This document shows, in pieces, positions 8,622 to 17,255 of a stretch of DNA of 64,000 nt (position 1 is the stretch's first letter; the number at the start of each line of letters is the position of its first letter). The translations under genes and the position numbers were made by a program. The notes under the pieces are model-generated. The model was given only the letters and a program-made list of their open reading frames with translations. It did not search any database and was not told the DNA's origin. This DNA comes from Vibrio sp. UCD-FRSSP16_30 (GTDB lineage: Bacteria; Pseudomonadota; Gammaproteobacteria; Enterobacterales; Vibrionaceae). Location: positions 84,398 through 148,397 of the forward strand of contig NZ_LZFW01000068.1 of NCBI RefSeq assembly GCF_001676025.1, read 5' to 3'.

Positions 8622-8650
8622 GACTATTCAATTTTAACTTTTAATTTTAT

Positions 8651-9529
8651 ATGGGTAGCAATATGAACGATTTAAAACCTGCAGAAATTGTGCAAACAAT
8701 GATTAACGTTGGCGAAGCTAAGGTAAAAACAAATGCAAGAGATCTGATCCTTCGTGGGATTATGGCCGGTATTATTCTGTCGTTGGCAGTAGTTGTAGCC
8801 ATTACGGCAATTGTTCAAACAGGCATTGGTATTGTTGGCGCTCTAGTGTTCCCTGTTGGCTTTTGTATTTTAAGCTTAATGGGTTATGACCTAGTGACGG
8901 GCGTTTTTGGTTTAGCGCCACTGGCAAAACTAGAAAATCGTAAAGGTGTTACTTGGGCACGAGTGCTACGTTGTTGGGGACTGGTTGGTCTTGGTAACTT
9001 AATTGGTTCTTTGATTGTGGCTTACTTAATCGCAGTCTCTTTAACGGCCAACTTTTCTATTGACCCTAATGCCGTTGCTCAAAAGTTTATCGCAGCCTCG
9101 ACAGCTCGCACCGTAGGCTTTGAAAATATGGGCGTAGATGGTTGGATTACCTGTTTTGTACGCGGTATTTTTTGTAACTTGATGGTTTGTCTAGGCGTCA
9201 TTGGCAACATGACTGCGCGCACTGTAGCTGGAAAAGTAACGGCAATGTGGCTACCAATCTTTATCTTCTTTGCCTTGGTATTTGAGCACACCGTAGTGAA
9301 TATGTTCTTGTTCCCACTAGGTATGATGTTGGGTGCTGACTTTGGCATTGCAACTTGGTTGAACTTCAATCTTATCCCAACTATTTTAGGTAATATTGTG
9401 GGTGGCCTTTTATTTACCTGTATCCCACTTTACTTAACTCACGCTAAGACTGCGCCAACGCTTGATGAATTAGATGAAAAATCTCAAGCATCTGTTACAC
9501 CGAAAGCATCGGTTACACAAGGCGCGTAA
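8651..9529 (+). CDS. nirC: Formate/nitrite-family channel, NirC type
   Basis: A 292-residue FocA/NirC-family pentameric inner-membrane channel with six hydrophobic helices, probably carrying nitrite in or out for NirBD. The central-pore His lies in FEHTVVNMFLFP (near residue 218), and the broken-helix regions expected of FNT channels are present. ATG 8651 or ATG 8663 (in frame, four codons on) could start it; neither has a strong ribosome site. The tail after the last helix is hydrophilic and longer than in E. coli NirC. Position directly behind nirBD supports nitrite over formate, which is inference. Confidence 0.85.
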   Translation: MGSNMNDLKPAEIVQTMINVGEAKVKTNARDLILRGIMAGIILSLAVVVAITAIVQTGIGIVGALVFPVGFCILSLMGYDLVTGVFGLAPLAKLENRKGVTWARVLRCWGLVGLGNLIGSLIVAYLIAVSLTANFSIDPNAVAQKFIAASTARTVGFENMGVDGWITCFVRGIFCNLMVCLGVIGNMTARTVAGKVTAMWLPIFIFFALVFEHTVVNMFLFPLGMMLGADFGIATWLNFNLIPTILGNIVGGLLFTCIPLYLTHAKTAPTLDELDEKSQASVTPKASVTQGA

Positions 9530-9548
9530 TACTCGCAAGTAATATAGA

Positions 9549-9664
9549 AAAACAGTGTTAATCCCTTAATTTCAGCTTTTCACTGTTTGATTGCCTCATA
9601 GATTCTATGAGGCAAATTATTTATAACAAGTTGTTTTTATTGAATAACTTGTTATAAATAATTT
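9549..9664. terminator. Three consecutive inverted repeats after nirC
   Basis: Three separate dyads follow nirC: AAACAGTG (9549-9556)/CACTGTTT (9581-9588); a perfect 12-1-12 repeat, TTGCCTCATAGA (9591-9602)/TCTATGAGGCAA (9604-9615); and a perfect AT-rich 19-bp stem (9614-9632/9646-9664) with a 13-nt loop. The middle one, followed by AT-rich sequence, is the best terminator for nirC; the large AT-rich stem overlaps the upstream region of cobA and may instead be a regulator-binding or RNA structure. Confidence 0.6.
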
Positions 9665-9715
9665 TTGTTACTGTAATCGATGTATTTTCAGTATCTAGCA
9701 TTAGTGAGTTTATGC

Positions 9716-10474
9716 ATGACATCAAAATCAATATCAGCAAATCAAGGTGGATTTGTCTCGTTAGTGGGAGCTGGGCCGGGTGATCCTGACTTGTTAACGG
9801 TAAAAGCACTGCGCCTTATTCAAAAAGCGCAGGTTGTGGTATACGACCGTTTGGTTTCTGATGAGATTATGGCGCAGGTTAACCCCGAAGCAGAATTGAT
9901 TTATGTGGGTAAACGTTTAGATCATCACTGTGTTCCGCAACATGAAATTAACCAAGTGCTGGTGGAAAAAGCGCAACAAAATAAGCACGTTGTGAGATTA
10001 AAGGGCGGTGACCCTTTTATTTTTGGTCGCGGCGGAGAAGAATTAGAAAAATTGGCTTTAGAAAAAATCTCATTTGAAGTTGTGCCAGGCATTACTGCAG
10101 CGGCCGGTTGCAGCGCCTATGCCGGTATTCCTCTAACGCACAGAGATCACGCGCAAAGCGTCCACTTTATTACAGGCCACCTAAAAAAAGAGGGCATGGA
10201 TATTGATTGGGCAAGTCTATCAAAAGGTAATACGACGTTAGTCTTTTATATGGGACTAAAAGAGAGTGCGAGTATTCAGGAAAAACTGACAGTCGCAGGT
10301 TTATCAAAGCAGACGTCAGTGGCAATTATTGAGCGTGGAACCACCGCAAATCAGCGCGTGTTAACTGGCAATCTTTCTCAATTATCTCAGATTGCCGAGC
10401 AGGCCATTAGTCCGTCTTTAATTATCGTTGGTAGTGTCACAAGTCTGCATGAAAAATTGCATTGGTTTGAATGA
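9716..10474 (+). CDS. cobA: Uroporphyrinogen-III C-methyltransferase
   Basis: A 252-residue SAM-dependent enzyme that methylates uroporphyrinogen III at C2 and C7 to precorrin-2, the committed step to siroheme, the cofactor of NirB. Motifs: [11 protein letters not shown] with the SUMT glycine-rich N-terminal loop, YVGKR, and [13 protein letters not shown]. It is the single-domain form, without the dehydrogenase/chelatase half of CysG. ATG 9716 is chosen (GTGAG about 8 bases upstream, homologous N-terminus); an upstream ATG at 9680 would add an unconserved hydrophobic 12-residue leader. Placement after nirBDC fits supply of siroheme. Confidence 0.93.
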   Translation: MTSKSISANQGGFVSLVGAGPGDPDLLTVKALRLIQKAQVVVYDRLVSDEIMAQVNPEAELIYVGKRLDHHCVPQHEINQVLVEKAQQNKHVVRLKGGDPFIFGRGGEELEKLALEKISFEVVPGITAAAGCSAYAGIPLTHRDHAQSVHFITGHLKKEGMDIDWASLSKGNTTLVFYMGLKESASIQEKLTVAGLSKQTSVAIIERGTTANQRVLTGNLSQLSQIAEQAISPSLIIVGSVTSLHEKLHWFE

Positions 10475-10685
10475 TTTCTAAGTAATATTCAATTATAGAA
10501 ATCGATAACAACAAACGAATAGAAAAAGAAAAGTTAATATTCAGTATCTATTTGTTTTTAAAATAAAAATTAAACCATATTGATCATACTTATCATACGA
10601 TTTATTGTGAGGGTTGTTGGAATTTAAAGCTCGAATCGTGCAAATATTGACAATTCGTTCTATTGTTATCTAAGGACCCTGTTGT

Positions 10686-10745
10686 ATGAAGATTCAGGAT
10701 GAAACTTCAAAGGAAATAATAGGACTTTTTAGCAAGGAAAGCTAA
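10686..10745 (+). CDS. Possible 19-codon leader peptide
   Basis: ATG at 10686 opens a 19-codon frame ending TAA at 10743-10745, two bases before the next gene's ATG. An AAGGA element sits 9 bases before its ATG. The peptide (MKIQDETSKE and so on) has no recognisable feature. The tight junction and good ribosome site suggest translational coupling, but so short a frame could be chance. The rest of the 10475-10747 gap is AT-rich with no other feature seen. Confidence 0.3.
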   Translation: MKIQDETSKEIIGLFSKES

Positions 10746-10747
10746 AT

Positions 10748-11599
10748 ATGAGAAAACAGTTTCTGAGAGCAACATCGCTGTCAGGTAGTTTGATTTATTT
10801 TTTATTCGGATTGGCACTCGTTACAACGATATCGACTTATCAAGGATATTCATCTTTGGTAAACCAGACGTCATTTTTTGCTAATAGCAGTAAATGGTTA
10901 GCCAGTATCCTATTCTTATGGGGACTGCTACTGATCTTTTGTACTAGCGCACGATGTACTATTCGAGCCATTTGGGCGTTAGTGATTATTATTGCTGCAT
11001 TAGGCATAGGGCAATTTATTGGTTCTCATTCCGAGCACACCTTCTCTGATGACTCCAGTATACCTATGATTGTGCTGCCCCATGCCCCTCAAGTTAAAGC
11101 TCCTATTGTCTTGCCACAACCAACCGATCTCAGCCAAAGTTATCAACAAGCGGTGATGGAATCGGGTTGGTACTCTATCCTTGATATTTCTCGCCTGCAA
11201 AATGATAAAAATCTTGTTGAAAGCTATGCCATTTTGAAAGATACGCGCACTGCGATACTTAAGCATTTATTGCAAACGCAGCAGAAATTGTATGAGTTTG
11301 AACAGGAATTATATGAACATGAAGCAAATGCCCATATAGAAGATAATTATATCGATTCTAAAATTGTGCATTGCAAACAACAAAATGCAATGTGGAAAGA
11401 AGAATTGCTGGTGTTAAATGAAGTAAACAGCATTATTCAAATGCTGGATGCTAATCGTGATGGGTGGACGATACAAGACGGTGCTATTACATTTTATTCT
11501 AATGTTGATACGCTACAGTTCGAAGATATTTTGACTCGAATACAGACTATTTCGGAACACCAAAAAATGTTGTCTGACTCTGCAAATAAACTATTGTAA
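10748..11599 (+). CDS. Unknown membrane protein with coiled-coil periplasmic or cytosolic part
   Basis: A 283-residue protein that I do not recognise. Three hydrophobic segments occupy roughly residues 12-30, 48-65 and 73-93; after them comes a proline-rich linker (VLPHAPQVKAPIVLPQPT) and about 160 soluble residues with a long helical/coiled-coil stretch (residues ~175-235) rich in Gln, Glu and Lys. No catalytic motif is evident. It is convergent with the Bat operon, separated by 157 bp with no obvious terminator. Confidence 0.6.
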   Translation: MRKQFLRATSLSGSLIYFLFGLALVTTISTYQGYSSLVNQTSFFANSSKWLASILFLWGLLLIFCTSARCTIRAIWALVIIIAALGIGQFIGSHSEHTFSDDSSIPMIVLPHAPQVKAPIVLPQPTDLSQSYQQAVMESGWYSILDISRLQNDKNLVESYAILKDTRTAILKHLLQTQQKLYEFEQELYEHEANAHIEDNYIDSKIVHCKQQNAMWKEELLVLNEVNSIIQMLDANRDGWTIQDGAITFYSNVDTLQFEDILTRIQTISEHQKMLSDSANKLL

Positions 11600-11756
11600 T
11601 TAATATTTTTTCGATACCAATAACATACTGTGATTGGTATCAATACTGCTTCTAACATTGAAGTTTTCATCATGCATCGTTTTTGTTTCTCCATAATCCT
11701 TAATTTTGTTGGTTCTGCTTGAAGCACATCTAAACTTATATGTCGTAAGCATGCAA

Positions 11757-13136
11757 TTATGGATTTAGCCTCCAGTTAAATTTCATTTCTTTTTGTTGTT
11801 TCGTTTTGGGCTGTGTTAGCGCCTGAACCAGAGATTGTGCCTGCTTAGTTGTAATTTTTGCAGTATGAGGCTGCTCGCTAGATGGCAACTTATTCAATAA
11901 GGTGTCACTAAATGAAAGAGAAAGTAACTGATTCCATGTTATCAGTGCTTGTGGATTTAGTTGCTGGGTAAAGGTGTGTGTCCCCGCAATTGCGTACAAA
12001 CATTCAACGGCTTTCGCGTAGTTGTGTTGTGTAATGTGAATATGGTACTGCTTAATTATTTTTTTGTGGTTGGTCGGTTTAACTAAGGCATGAGATGTCT
12101 TTTGTTTTGCACGCAGTTTTATGAACAGTGCTGTGCTAAATATAACGATGATCAATATGCTAATTAAGGTCTTCCAGTATTGATTAATAAGCTTTGTACC
12201 GAGTTCGGTTAGCTGAGTGTTGTTGCTTGATAATACGGCAGTGCTTGTTGTACCTACCTGTATTGATGCTGCTTCTATGCTCAGTAACTGAACTTCATTA
12301 TTTGTGGTATCCCACCACTGCATTTTTAATGCGGGCAGATTAAGCTTACCCTGTTGTTGAAAAATAATGGTGACTTGCTGGGAGAGCATCGCAGTATTGC
12401 GCTTACTTAAACGGTCAAAGACGTTTTCTTTAACTACCGGTTTAAGATACGACTCAACAGTGGCTATTTTTGGGATGGTTAACTCGGGCAACAATAGCAT
12501 ATCGGAGTTTTTAACCTCAAGTTGATAGGTTAAGACCACCGCATCGCCAATGTAAAATGACTTATCAAGAGGGCGGTCACTGGTGAGAGTCAACTGCGCA
12601 TTGCTACCAACAACAAAGGGCAGTTTGCTGTTTAATTTGCTTGGGTGTGTCGCCGTTAATGGTATCGATTTAGAGCTGATGGTGCCGCTTAGTGGCTCTT
12701 TATTACCGTTATCAAGGGCAACACTGATATCAAATGGGGCAAGTTGATAAGTCCCTTCAGACAATGGGTAAATATACACCTTGGTTTTTTGAATGAACCA
12801 CCTTTGTCCATCAACTGTTTTTGCTGAGCGGATAATAGGTTGGTCATCCTTTTTGACGAGCGCATTTTTGATATCTAAATACGGAATAATCATATCTTGC
12901 TTAAATGGCTTAGTACTACTGAGTTCTACATCAACAATGGCTTGCTGCTTGCTCACAATGCTATCGGATTGTAACTTAGCAGAGAGCATAAGCTGATTGT
13001 TATCAATCGCTTGCTGTAAGTCGTTAGCCATTGCACAAGTCGGAATAATTAATAGGATTAGCATGAATACGTGACCGCGTAACCACTTATTTAGGCAGGT
13101 GAGATTCCCCTTGCTAAGATAACTACTTTTGTTCAT
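11757..13136 (-). CDS. batD: BatD-like membrane protein
   Basis: A 459-residue protein with a signal peptide ending at AMA (about residue 37), a large extracytoplasmic region built of beta-rich Ig-like domains (residues ~40-310, typical BatD/'oxygen tolerance' fold with D-LxVKN-like strands), one transmembrane helix at about residues 320-342 and a cytoplasmic basic tail of ~115 residues. Last gene of the MoxR/Bat operon; its ATG overlaps the preceding TPR gene by 14 bp. BatD proteins act with von Willebrand-type BatA/BatB in envelope functions that remain poorly defined. Confidence 0.82.
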   Translation of the reverse strand: MNKSSYLSKGNLTCLNKWLRGHVFMLILLIIPTCAMANDLQQAIDNNQLMLSAKLQSDSIVSKQQAIVDVELSSTKPFKQDMIIPYLDIKNALVKKDDQPIIRSAKTVDGQRWFIQKTKVYIYPLSEGTYQLAPFDISVALDNGNKEPLSGTISSKSIPLTATHPSKLNSKLPFVVGSNAQLTLTSDRPLDKSFYIGDAVVLTYQLEVKNSDMLLLPELTIPKIATVESYLKPVVKENVFDRLSKRNTAMLSQQVTIIFQQQGKLNLPALKMQWWDTTNNEVQLLSIEAASIQVGTTSTAVLSSNNTQLTELGTKLINQYWKTLISILIIVIFSTALFIKLRAKQKTSHALVKPTNHKKIIKQYHIHITQHNYAKAVECLYAIAGTHTFTQQLNPQALITWNQLLSLSFSDTLLNKLPSSEQPHTAKITTKQAQSLVQALTQPKTKQQKEMKFNWRLNP

Positions 13137-13782
13137 TGGCGTATTCCTGCTGAAATTTTTGTCGTAAAAACTTAGATGGATCTTGGCGTACTTGTTTAAG
13201 CCAAACTTGGTCAGACAGTGCCACTTTTTTGCCAGTGGCGGCTTTTGTTTCAGTTGTCACGTTCTCTCTGTCATCAAGCATTTTTTCGGCGTCTTTCTTT
13301 TCTGGAGGCGCATTTTTAATTTTCTCGATGGCAGCATTCATGATTTCAATATTTTGCTTTGCTTGAGTTGCCAGGCTAGGGCTATTTTCAAGTTGCTGAT
13401 ATAACTGTTTGGCTTTTTCAAAGTCATTGGCATAGGCGTGAACATTAGCCAGTAAAAACAAAGCCTCTTCCGTATTTAAGTCTTGTAACATGTCGATTGC
13501 TGTAGAGAAATCTCCAGCTAGATAGGCACTGTGAGCGCGCCATCTAGGTGAATCAAATGCTGACTGTGCTTGCGGGTAGTTTTTTTGTTCAAAGTAAATA
13601 TGGCCTCGCTGATCATTGGTCAGCCAAAAGCTCATAAAATGACTTGTTGCGAAGTAACTCCAACTTGCGATGCCAATAAGCAGTAATATAAGCCATTGCC
13701 AAACGGGTCTTAATTTCAGCCAACGTAATGCAAAGAGGCGGTTTTCGCCGTTTTGTATATTGAGTGCGTGTTTAATTACCAC
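13123..13782 (-). CDS. TPR membrane protein of the Bat operon (BatC/BatB-tail type)
   Basis: About 219 residues: one transmembrane helix near the N-terminus (WQWLILLLIGIASWSYF), then two or three tetratricopeptide units (HIYFEQKNYPQAQSAF, AYLAGDFSTAIDML, ANVHAYANDFEKAKQLY) and a charged, lysine-rich tail. The start is taken as GTG 13782, placed 8 bases after GAGGGTGG and overlapping the stop of batB; a GTG at 13794 is also in frame. TPR units suggest it scaffolds the two VWA proteins. In some species the same segment is fused to the VWA protein. Confidence 0.75.
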   Translation of the reverse strand: MVIKHALNIQNGENRLFALRWLKLRPVWQWLILLLIGIASWSYFATSHFMSFWLTNDQRGHIYFEQKNYPQAQSAFDSPRWRAHSAYLAGDFSTAIDMLQDLNTEEALFLLANVHAYANDFEKAKQLYQQLENSPSLATQAKQNIEIMNAAIEKIKNAPPEKKDAEKMLDDRENVTTETKAATGKKVALSDQVWLKQVRQDPSKFLRQKFQQEYANEQK

Positions 13783-14789
13783 TGTAATGTCCACCCTCTT
13801 CTAAACCACATCAGTTGGATGGGCAGCAATAAAAACAGCAGAAAATAACCGGAATCAACCCAAGGTTGAGCGTTGTCATTAACCGCAAATAGGTTGCTCT
13901 GAATGTGCTTATACACTTGCTCTACATCACTTGAGTCATGAGTAAATAAGGTTAATGAGCCATGTCCCGCTTTAGCGAGAGACTGTAATTTTTGCATCTG
14001 CTGGTCGGCAAGCCCTTTGTCATTATTTTGCTTGGCACTATTTTTATTGGCACTACCACGACCACTTTGTGGGTTTTCACCAATGCCCCAAACTAAAACT
14101 TGATGTTTGAGTGAGGCGAACTGTTGTTGCAGCTTATCGATGGCTTTTTGATCGGTTTTGTCTGTCACAATGAGTACCGTCGATGACACTTTCGATTGTT
14201 TAAGCAAGTGGGTGATAGGGGCAATGACCGATTCTGGTTTGCTTTGGTTGTCGGGCAATAAGCTAGGATCTAACACATCTAAAAAGTATCGAAATAGCTC
14301 GTTGTCTTTAGTCACGGGCATGGCGACGTGCGAACTGCCGCCGAAGACCACTAAGCCTGTTTTCGCATCTCCTCGCAGCTCAGCTAATTGCGCAATTTTT
14401 TGTTTAGCTCGCTCTAAGCGTGAAGGTTGGATATCGGTATCCGACATAGAGCCAGAAACATCCAGCGCCACAATAAGTTCAGCGTTATCTTCAAAAAATG
14501 GCGATGTTTGTTTTGTCCAGCTGGGACCGGCCATGATCAGGGTCGCGAGTACCGAAAAAACCATAAATAACCTTAACGGTGTTAATCGCATGCGACTGTG
14601 CTGCTCAAGGGTGAGATGCTCAATGATGTTTTTTGACATCACGGGTTGCCATTGCTTGATAAGATCTTGTTGCTGTGTCATTAGGTAATGAATAGCAATT
14701 AATGGCAGTAAGCCTGCAATCCACCAAGGGCGAATAAAATGAAACTGGCTAAGGGTTGCCGGTATATCCCAATCAAATAAACTATTCAT
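13776..14789 (-). CDS. batB: VWA-domain protein BatB
   Basis: About 337 residues: two N-terminal transmembrane helices, a von Willebrand A domain with a complete MIDAS (DVSGSMSD near residue 95, followed by a conserved Thr and a later Asp in IVTDKTD), and a final transmembrane helix at the extreme C-terminus. ATG 14789 overlaps the batA stop by 8 bp, indicating coupling; a 16-residue upstream extension is possible but lies wholly within batA. Predicted to be an inner-membrane protein with its VWA domain bound to metal and partner protein. Confidence 0.88.
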   Translation of the reverse strand: MNSLFDWDIPATLSQFHFIRPWWIAGLLPLIAIHYLMTQQQDLIKQWQPVMSKNIIEHLTLEQHSRMRLTPLRLFMVFSVLATLIMAGPSWTKQTSPFFEDNAELIVALDVSGSMSDTDIQPSRLERAKQKIAQLAELRGDAKTGLVVFGGSSHVAMPVTKDNELFRYFLDVLDPSLLPDNQSKPESVIAPITHLLKQSKVSSTVLIVTDKTDQKAIDKLQQQFASLKHQVLVWGIGENPQSGRGSANKNSAKQNNDKGLADQQMQKLQSLAKAGHGSLTLFTHDSSDVEQVYKHIQSNLFAVNDNAQPWVDSGYFLLFLLLPIQLMWFRRGWTLQW

Positions 14790-15807
14790 TTGGCACCTCT
14801 TGCGCGCGCTCGATGACATTTCTAGCTCGACGGGCACGCTGCTGTTGCCCGAGAATAACCAGTATTGCGGCGATTAAGTTTAAGATAAAGCAAACCCCAA
14901 ATGCCCATTGATGCAAGCTATGGCGAGGTCGATGGGTGAGCACTTCAAATTGTTGTTGCTCTAAGGTATCAATGGTTGTGTAAGCTTGATCCAATTGAGC
15001 TCTATCCATTGCATGAAACATTTGTCCACCCGTGATTTGCGATATTTTTTCTAGTGTTGGCAAATCCATTTTGTAGCGACCTTCGGTGCTAGGGTCGCCA
15101 ATCGCGATGGTATAAATCTTTACGCCATGTTTAGCCGCAATTTCAGCCGCTTTTATTGGTGGCATTTTTGAGCTAGTGTCATCACCATCAGTTAATAAAA
15201 TCATCACTCGTTGGCGACTTTTTTCTTGCTCAAATACCGCAATAGAAAGGCCGATGGCATCGCCAAATGCAGTTTGAAAGCCAGCATAACCAAGTTGAAC
15301 ATCGTCCAATAATGCAAGCCAAGTATGGGTATCCTCGGTAAATGGTGCTTGCACATAGGCTGCGTCTGCAAACAAGATAAGCCCTAATCTGTCGTGTTGG
15401 CGACGTTGACCAAATTCGCTAAGTACCTGCTTGGCAACAAATAATCGGTCGTGCTTAATACCTTGCTCATCGGTAAAGTCTTTTTCTGACATTGATCCTG
15501 ACAGATCCAACGCGACCATGATTTCACGAGCTGACTTTTTCTGTTCAATAGGTTCACCCACCCACATAGGTTTGGCTATGGCGGCGACTAAAGAGAGATA
15601 ACTGAGCACAACGAGCAGCCACTGTATTTTTCGTCTCTTTAGTTGAGTTGCGTGCTGTGATGGTTTGTTCTCTGATACCGAGACTAAACGGTCAAAAAAG
15701 GGCACTTGAATGGCACTTTTGGATTCTTTGTAAGCAGGCACAAAGCGGTAAACCAAAAAAGGTAATAGTAAAAGTAGCACTGCCAGTGGATATTCAAACT
15801 CGATCAT
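14782..15807 (-). CDS. batA: VWA-domain protein BatA
   Basis: A 341-residue VWA protein with transmembrane helices near residues 7-24 and 60-78, a MIDAS motif DLSGSMSE (near residue 97) and TDGDDTSS (near 207), and a C-terminal transmembrane helix (residues ~300-322). The arrangement is the same as in BatB, indicating an ancient pair. Its start overlaps the preceding DUF4381 gene by 14 bp. Bat proteins occur downstream of MoxR ATPases and were named for aerotolerance in Bacteroides; the function in Vibrio is not firmly known. Confidence 0.9.
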   Translation of the reverse strand: MIEFEYPLAVLLLLLPFLVYRFVPAYKESKSAIQVPFFDRLVSVSENKPSQHATQLKRRKIQWLLVVLSYLSLVAAIAKPMWVGEPIEQKKSAREIMVALDLSGSMSEKDFTDEQGIKHDRLFVAKQVLSEFGQRRQHDRLGLILFADAAYVQAPFTEDTHTWLALLDDVQLGYAGFQTAFGDAIGLSIAVFEQEKSRQRVMILLTDGDDTSSKMPPIKAAEIAAKHGVKIYTIAIGDPSTEGRYKMDLPTLEKISQITGGQMFHAMDRAQLDQAYTTIDTLEQQQFEVLTHRPRHSLHQWAFGVCFILNLIAAILVILGQQQRARRARNVIERAQEVPNE

Positions 15808-16309
15808 GGGCTACCTCGTGATGTTTTATCCAGTGCGCTGACAGTTCAATGAGCTGTATGGTTTGGTGTTCATCTATCATGGAATTTGGTGAATAAGCAA
15901 TGGACGCCAGTACGCCTTTAAATTCATTTGCGAAGTGACTGTTTTTACATTGCAGATCGAGCCAAGCTTCCCATTGGCTGCCTAACAGCGGAGCAACGTC
16001 GCATCTTGGATAGGCGCAGAGCGCCGTTTTTCGTAGCAACTGTGGCAGATGGCGAAATCCATCCGGTTGGCTTTTTAATCGTTCCAGTTCTGCAAGGGCT
16101 AAGCGTCGATACGCGTTGACTTGGTATTGGCGTATCAATCGGTAGCCTCGATACACTGCAAAGCAAATCAGTAGAGCGACAAGTAAGTACCAGCCCGGCG
16201 CATTGGGCAACCATGAGATTGGGTTTGGTAATGAAGGTTCAGCCAACCCTGACAGCATAGGGTTTAAACTAACGGGCTTTAATACCTCGGCGTGAGTAGC
16301 GCTAGTCAT
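15794..16309 (-). CDS. DUF4381 membrane protein
   Basis: A 171-residue protein with a short N-terminal periplasmic stretch rich in proline (LNPMLSGLAEPSLPNPISWLPNAPGW), one transmembrane helix (residues ~39-56) and a helical cytoplasmic domain containing RRLALAELERL and the WEAWLD region, the typical DUF4381 pattern. It is always found between DUF58 and BatA in MoxR operons. Five base pairs separate it from the DUF58 gene, and it overlaps batA by 14 bp. Confidence 0.85.
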   Translation of the reverse strand: MTSATHAEVLKPVSLNPMLSGLAEPSLPNPISWLPNAPGWYLLVALLICFAVYRGYRLIRQYQVNAYRRLALAELERLKSQPDGFRHLPQLLRKTALCAYPRCDVAPLLGSQWEAWLDLQCKNSHFANEFKGVLASIAYSPNSMIDEHQTIQLIELSAHWIKHHEVAHDRV

Positions 16310-16314
16310 ATTGG

Positions 16315-17244
16315 TTATGCCCCGAGTGCTTTTCTAAGTTGCTTGTCAGCAGGTTGAACGGTCGTGATATCAATAATGGGAATGCGATACTTTTTCGCCA
16401 CACGGCTAAAGTCATTGAGCGTTTGACGGACATCATCGGCAAAGCTTTTTCTCAATTGAGTTTGCGCGCCAGTAATGGAAAGCTGCATGTTGCCATCACT
16501 GAGGACCATTTGATCGACTTGAGCCAAGTTGTGCTCTAAAGGATCGGTCACATGGCATAAGATCACATCGTTGTGTTGGCAAAGTGTCTTGATCTGCTGT
16601 TCACTTTGTTGGCTGTAGCCATAGCCATCGGTGATTAAAATGACTAACGCATCATGCTTTATCAGGCGCTTAGCTTGATGGAACAATTTGCTAAACGAAT
16701 TGCCTTGCGACTCTTTAGCTAACTGCGGCTTAAGTTGTTGGTTCTTAATCACAATCTCATTGAGTATTTTTAAAACATGATTGGCGCTACGCTGCGGCGC
16801 GATAGGTACGGCAGTTTGATCGTTAAAAATGATTGCGCCAACTCGATCGGTCGAACCGGTCACTTTCCACGCAATTAACGCGGCAATTTCTGCAGCTATC
16901 ACGGATTTCATTTTGCCTGTGCTACCAAAAAACATATTGGTTCTTTGATCAACAAGAAGATACACATTACGTTCGCGCTCTTCGGAGAAAATCTTTACGT
17001 GCGGCTTGCCGGTGCGCATGGTGACTTTCCAATCCATAGTGCGAATGTCATCACCAACTTGATAGTGACGCATTTCTTCAAAATTCAACCCACGTCCACG
17101 AAGCTTAGATACATGACGCCCAGTCAATTGACTGTTGACTGGCTGTGGTGGCAAAAAGTCAAATCCCGTGGCTTTGTATTTTAAAAGACGCAGAGCTTTT
17201 AAGTCTGTGTAAATATCGGGGTCTATTGGTGATGTATTGGACAT
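16315..17244 (-). CDS. DUF58 protein of the MoxR/Bat operon
   Basis: A 309-residue soluble protein with the DUF58 hallmark around residues 50-75 (RGRGLNFEEMRHYQVGDDIRTMDWKVTMR) and a C-terminal VWA-like fold (VLLV-D-RTNMFFG; LITDGYGY), but with a weakened MIDAS. DUF58 proteins are the usual cytoplasmic partner of MoxR AAA+ ATPases. It is 11 bp downstream of moxR. Function as an adaptor is inferred from family context. Confidence 0.9.
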   Translation of the reverse strand: MSNTSPIDPDIYTDLKALRLLKYKATGFDFLPPQPVNSQLTGRHVSKLRGRGLNFEEMRHYQVGDDIRTMDWKVTMRTGKPHVKIFSEERERNVYLLVDQRTNMFFGSTGKMKSVIAAEIAALIAWKVTGSTDRVGAIIFNDQTAVPIAPQRSANHVLKILNEIVIKNQQLKPQLAKESQGNSFSKLFHQAKRLIKHDALVILITDGYGYSQQSEQQIKTLCQHNDVILCHVTDPLEHNLAQVDQMVLSDGNMQLSITGAQTQLRKSFADDVRQTLNDFSRVAKKYRIPIIDITTVQPADKQLRKALGA

Positions 17245-17255
17245 AAAGGTCTCTC

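Noticed and set aside
14158..14688. 176-codon plus-strand frame
   Set aside because: Wholly antisense to batB, with no ribosome site and a composition expected from the opposite strand.
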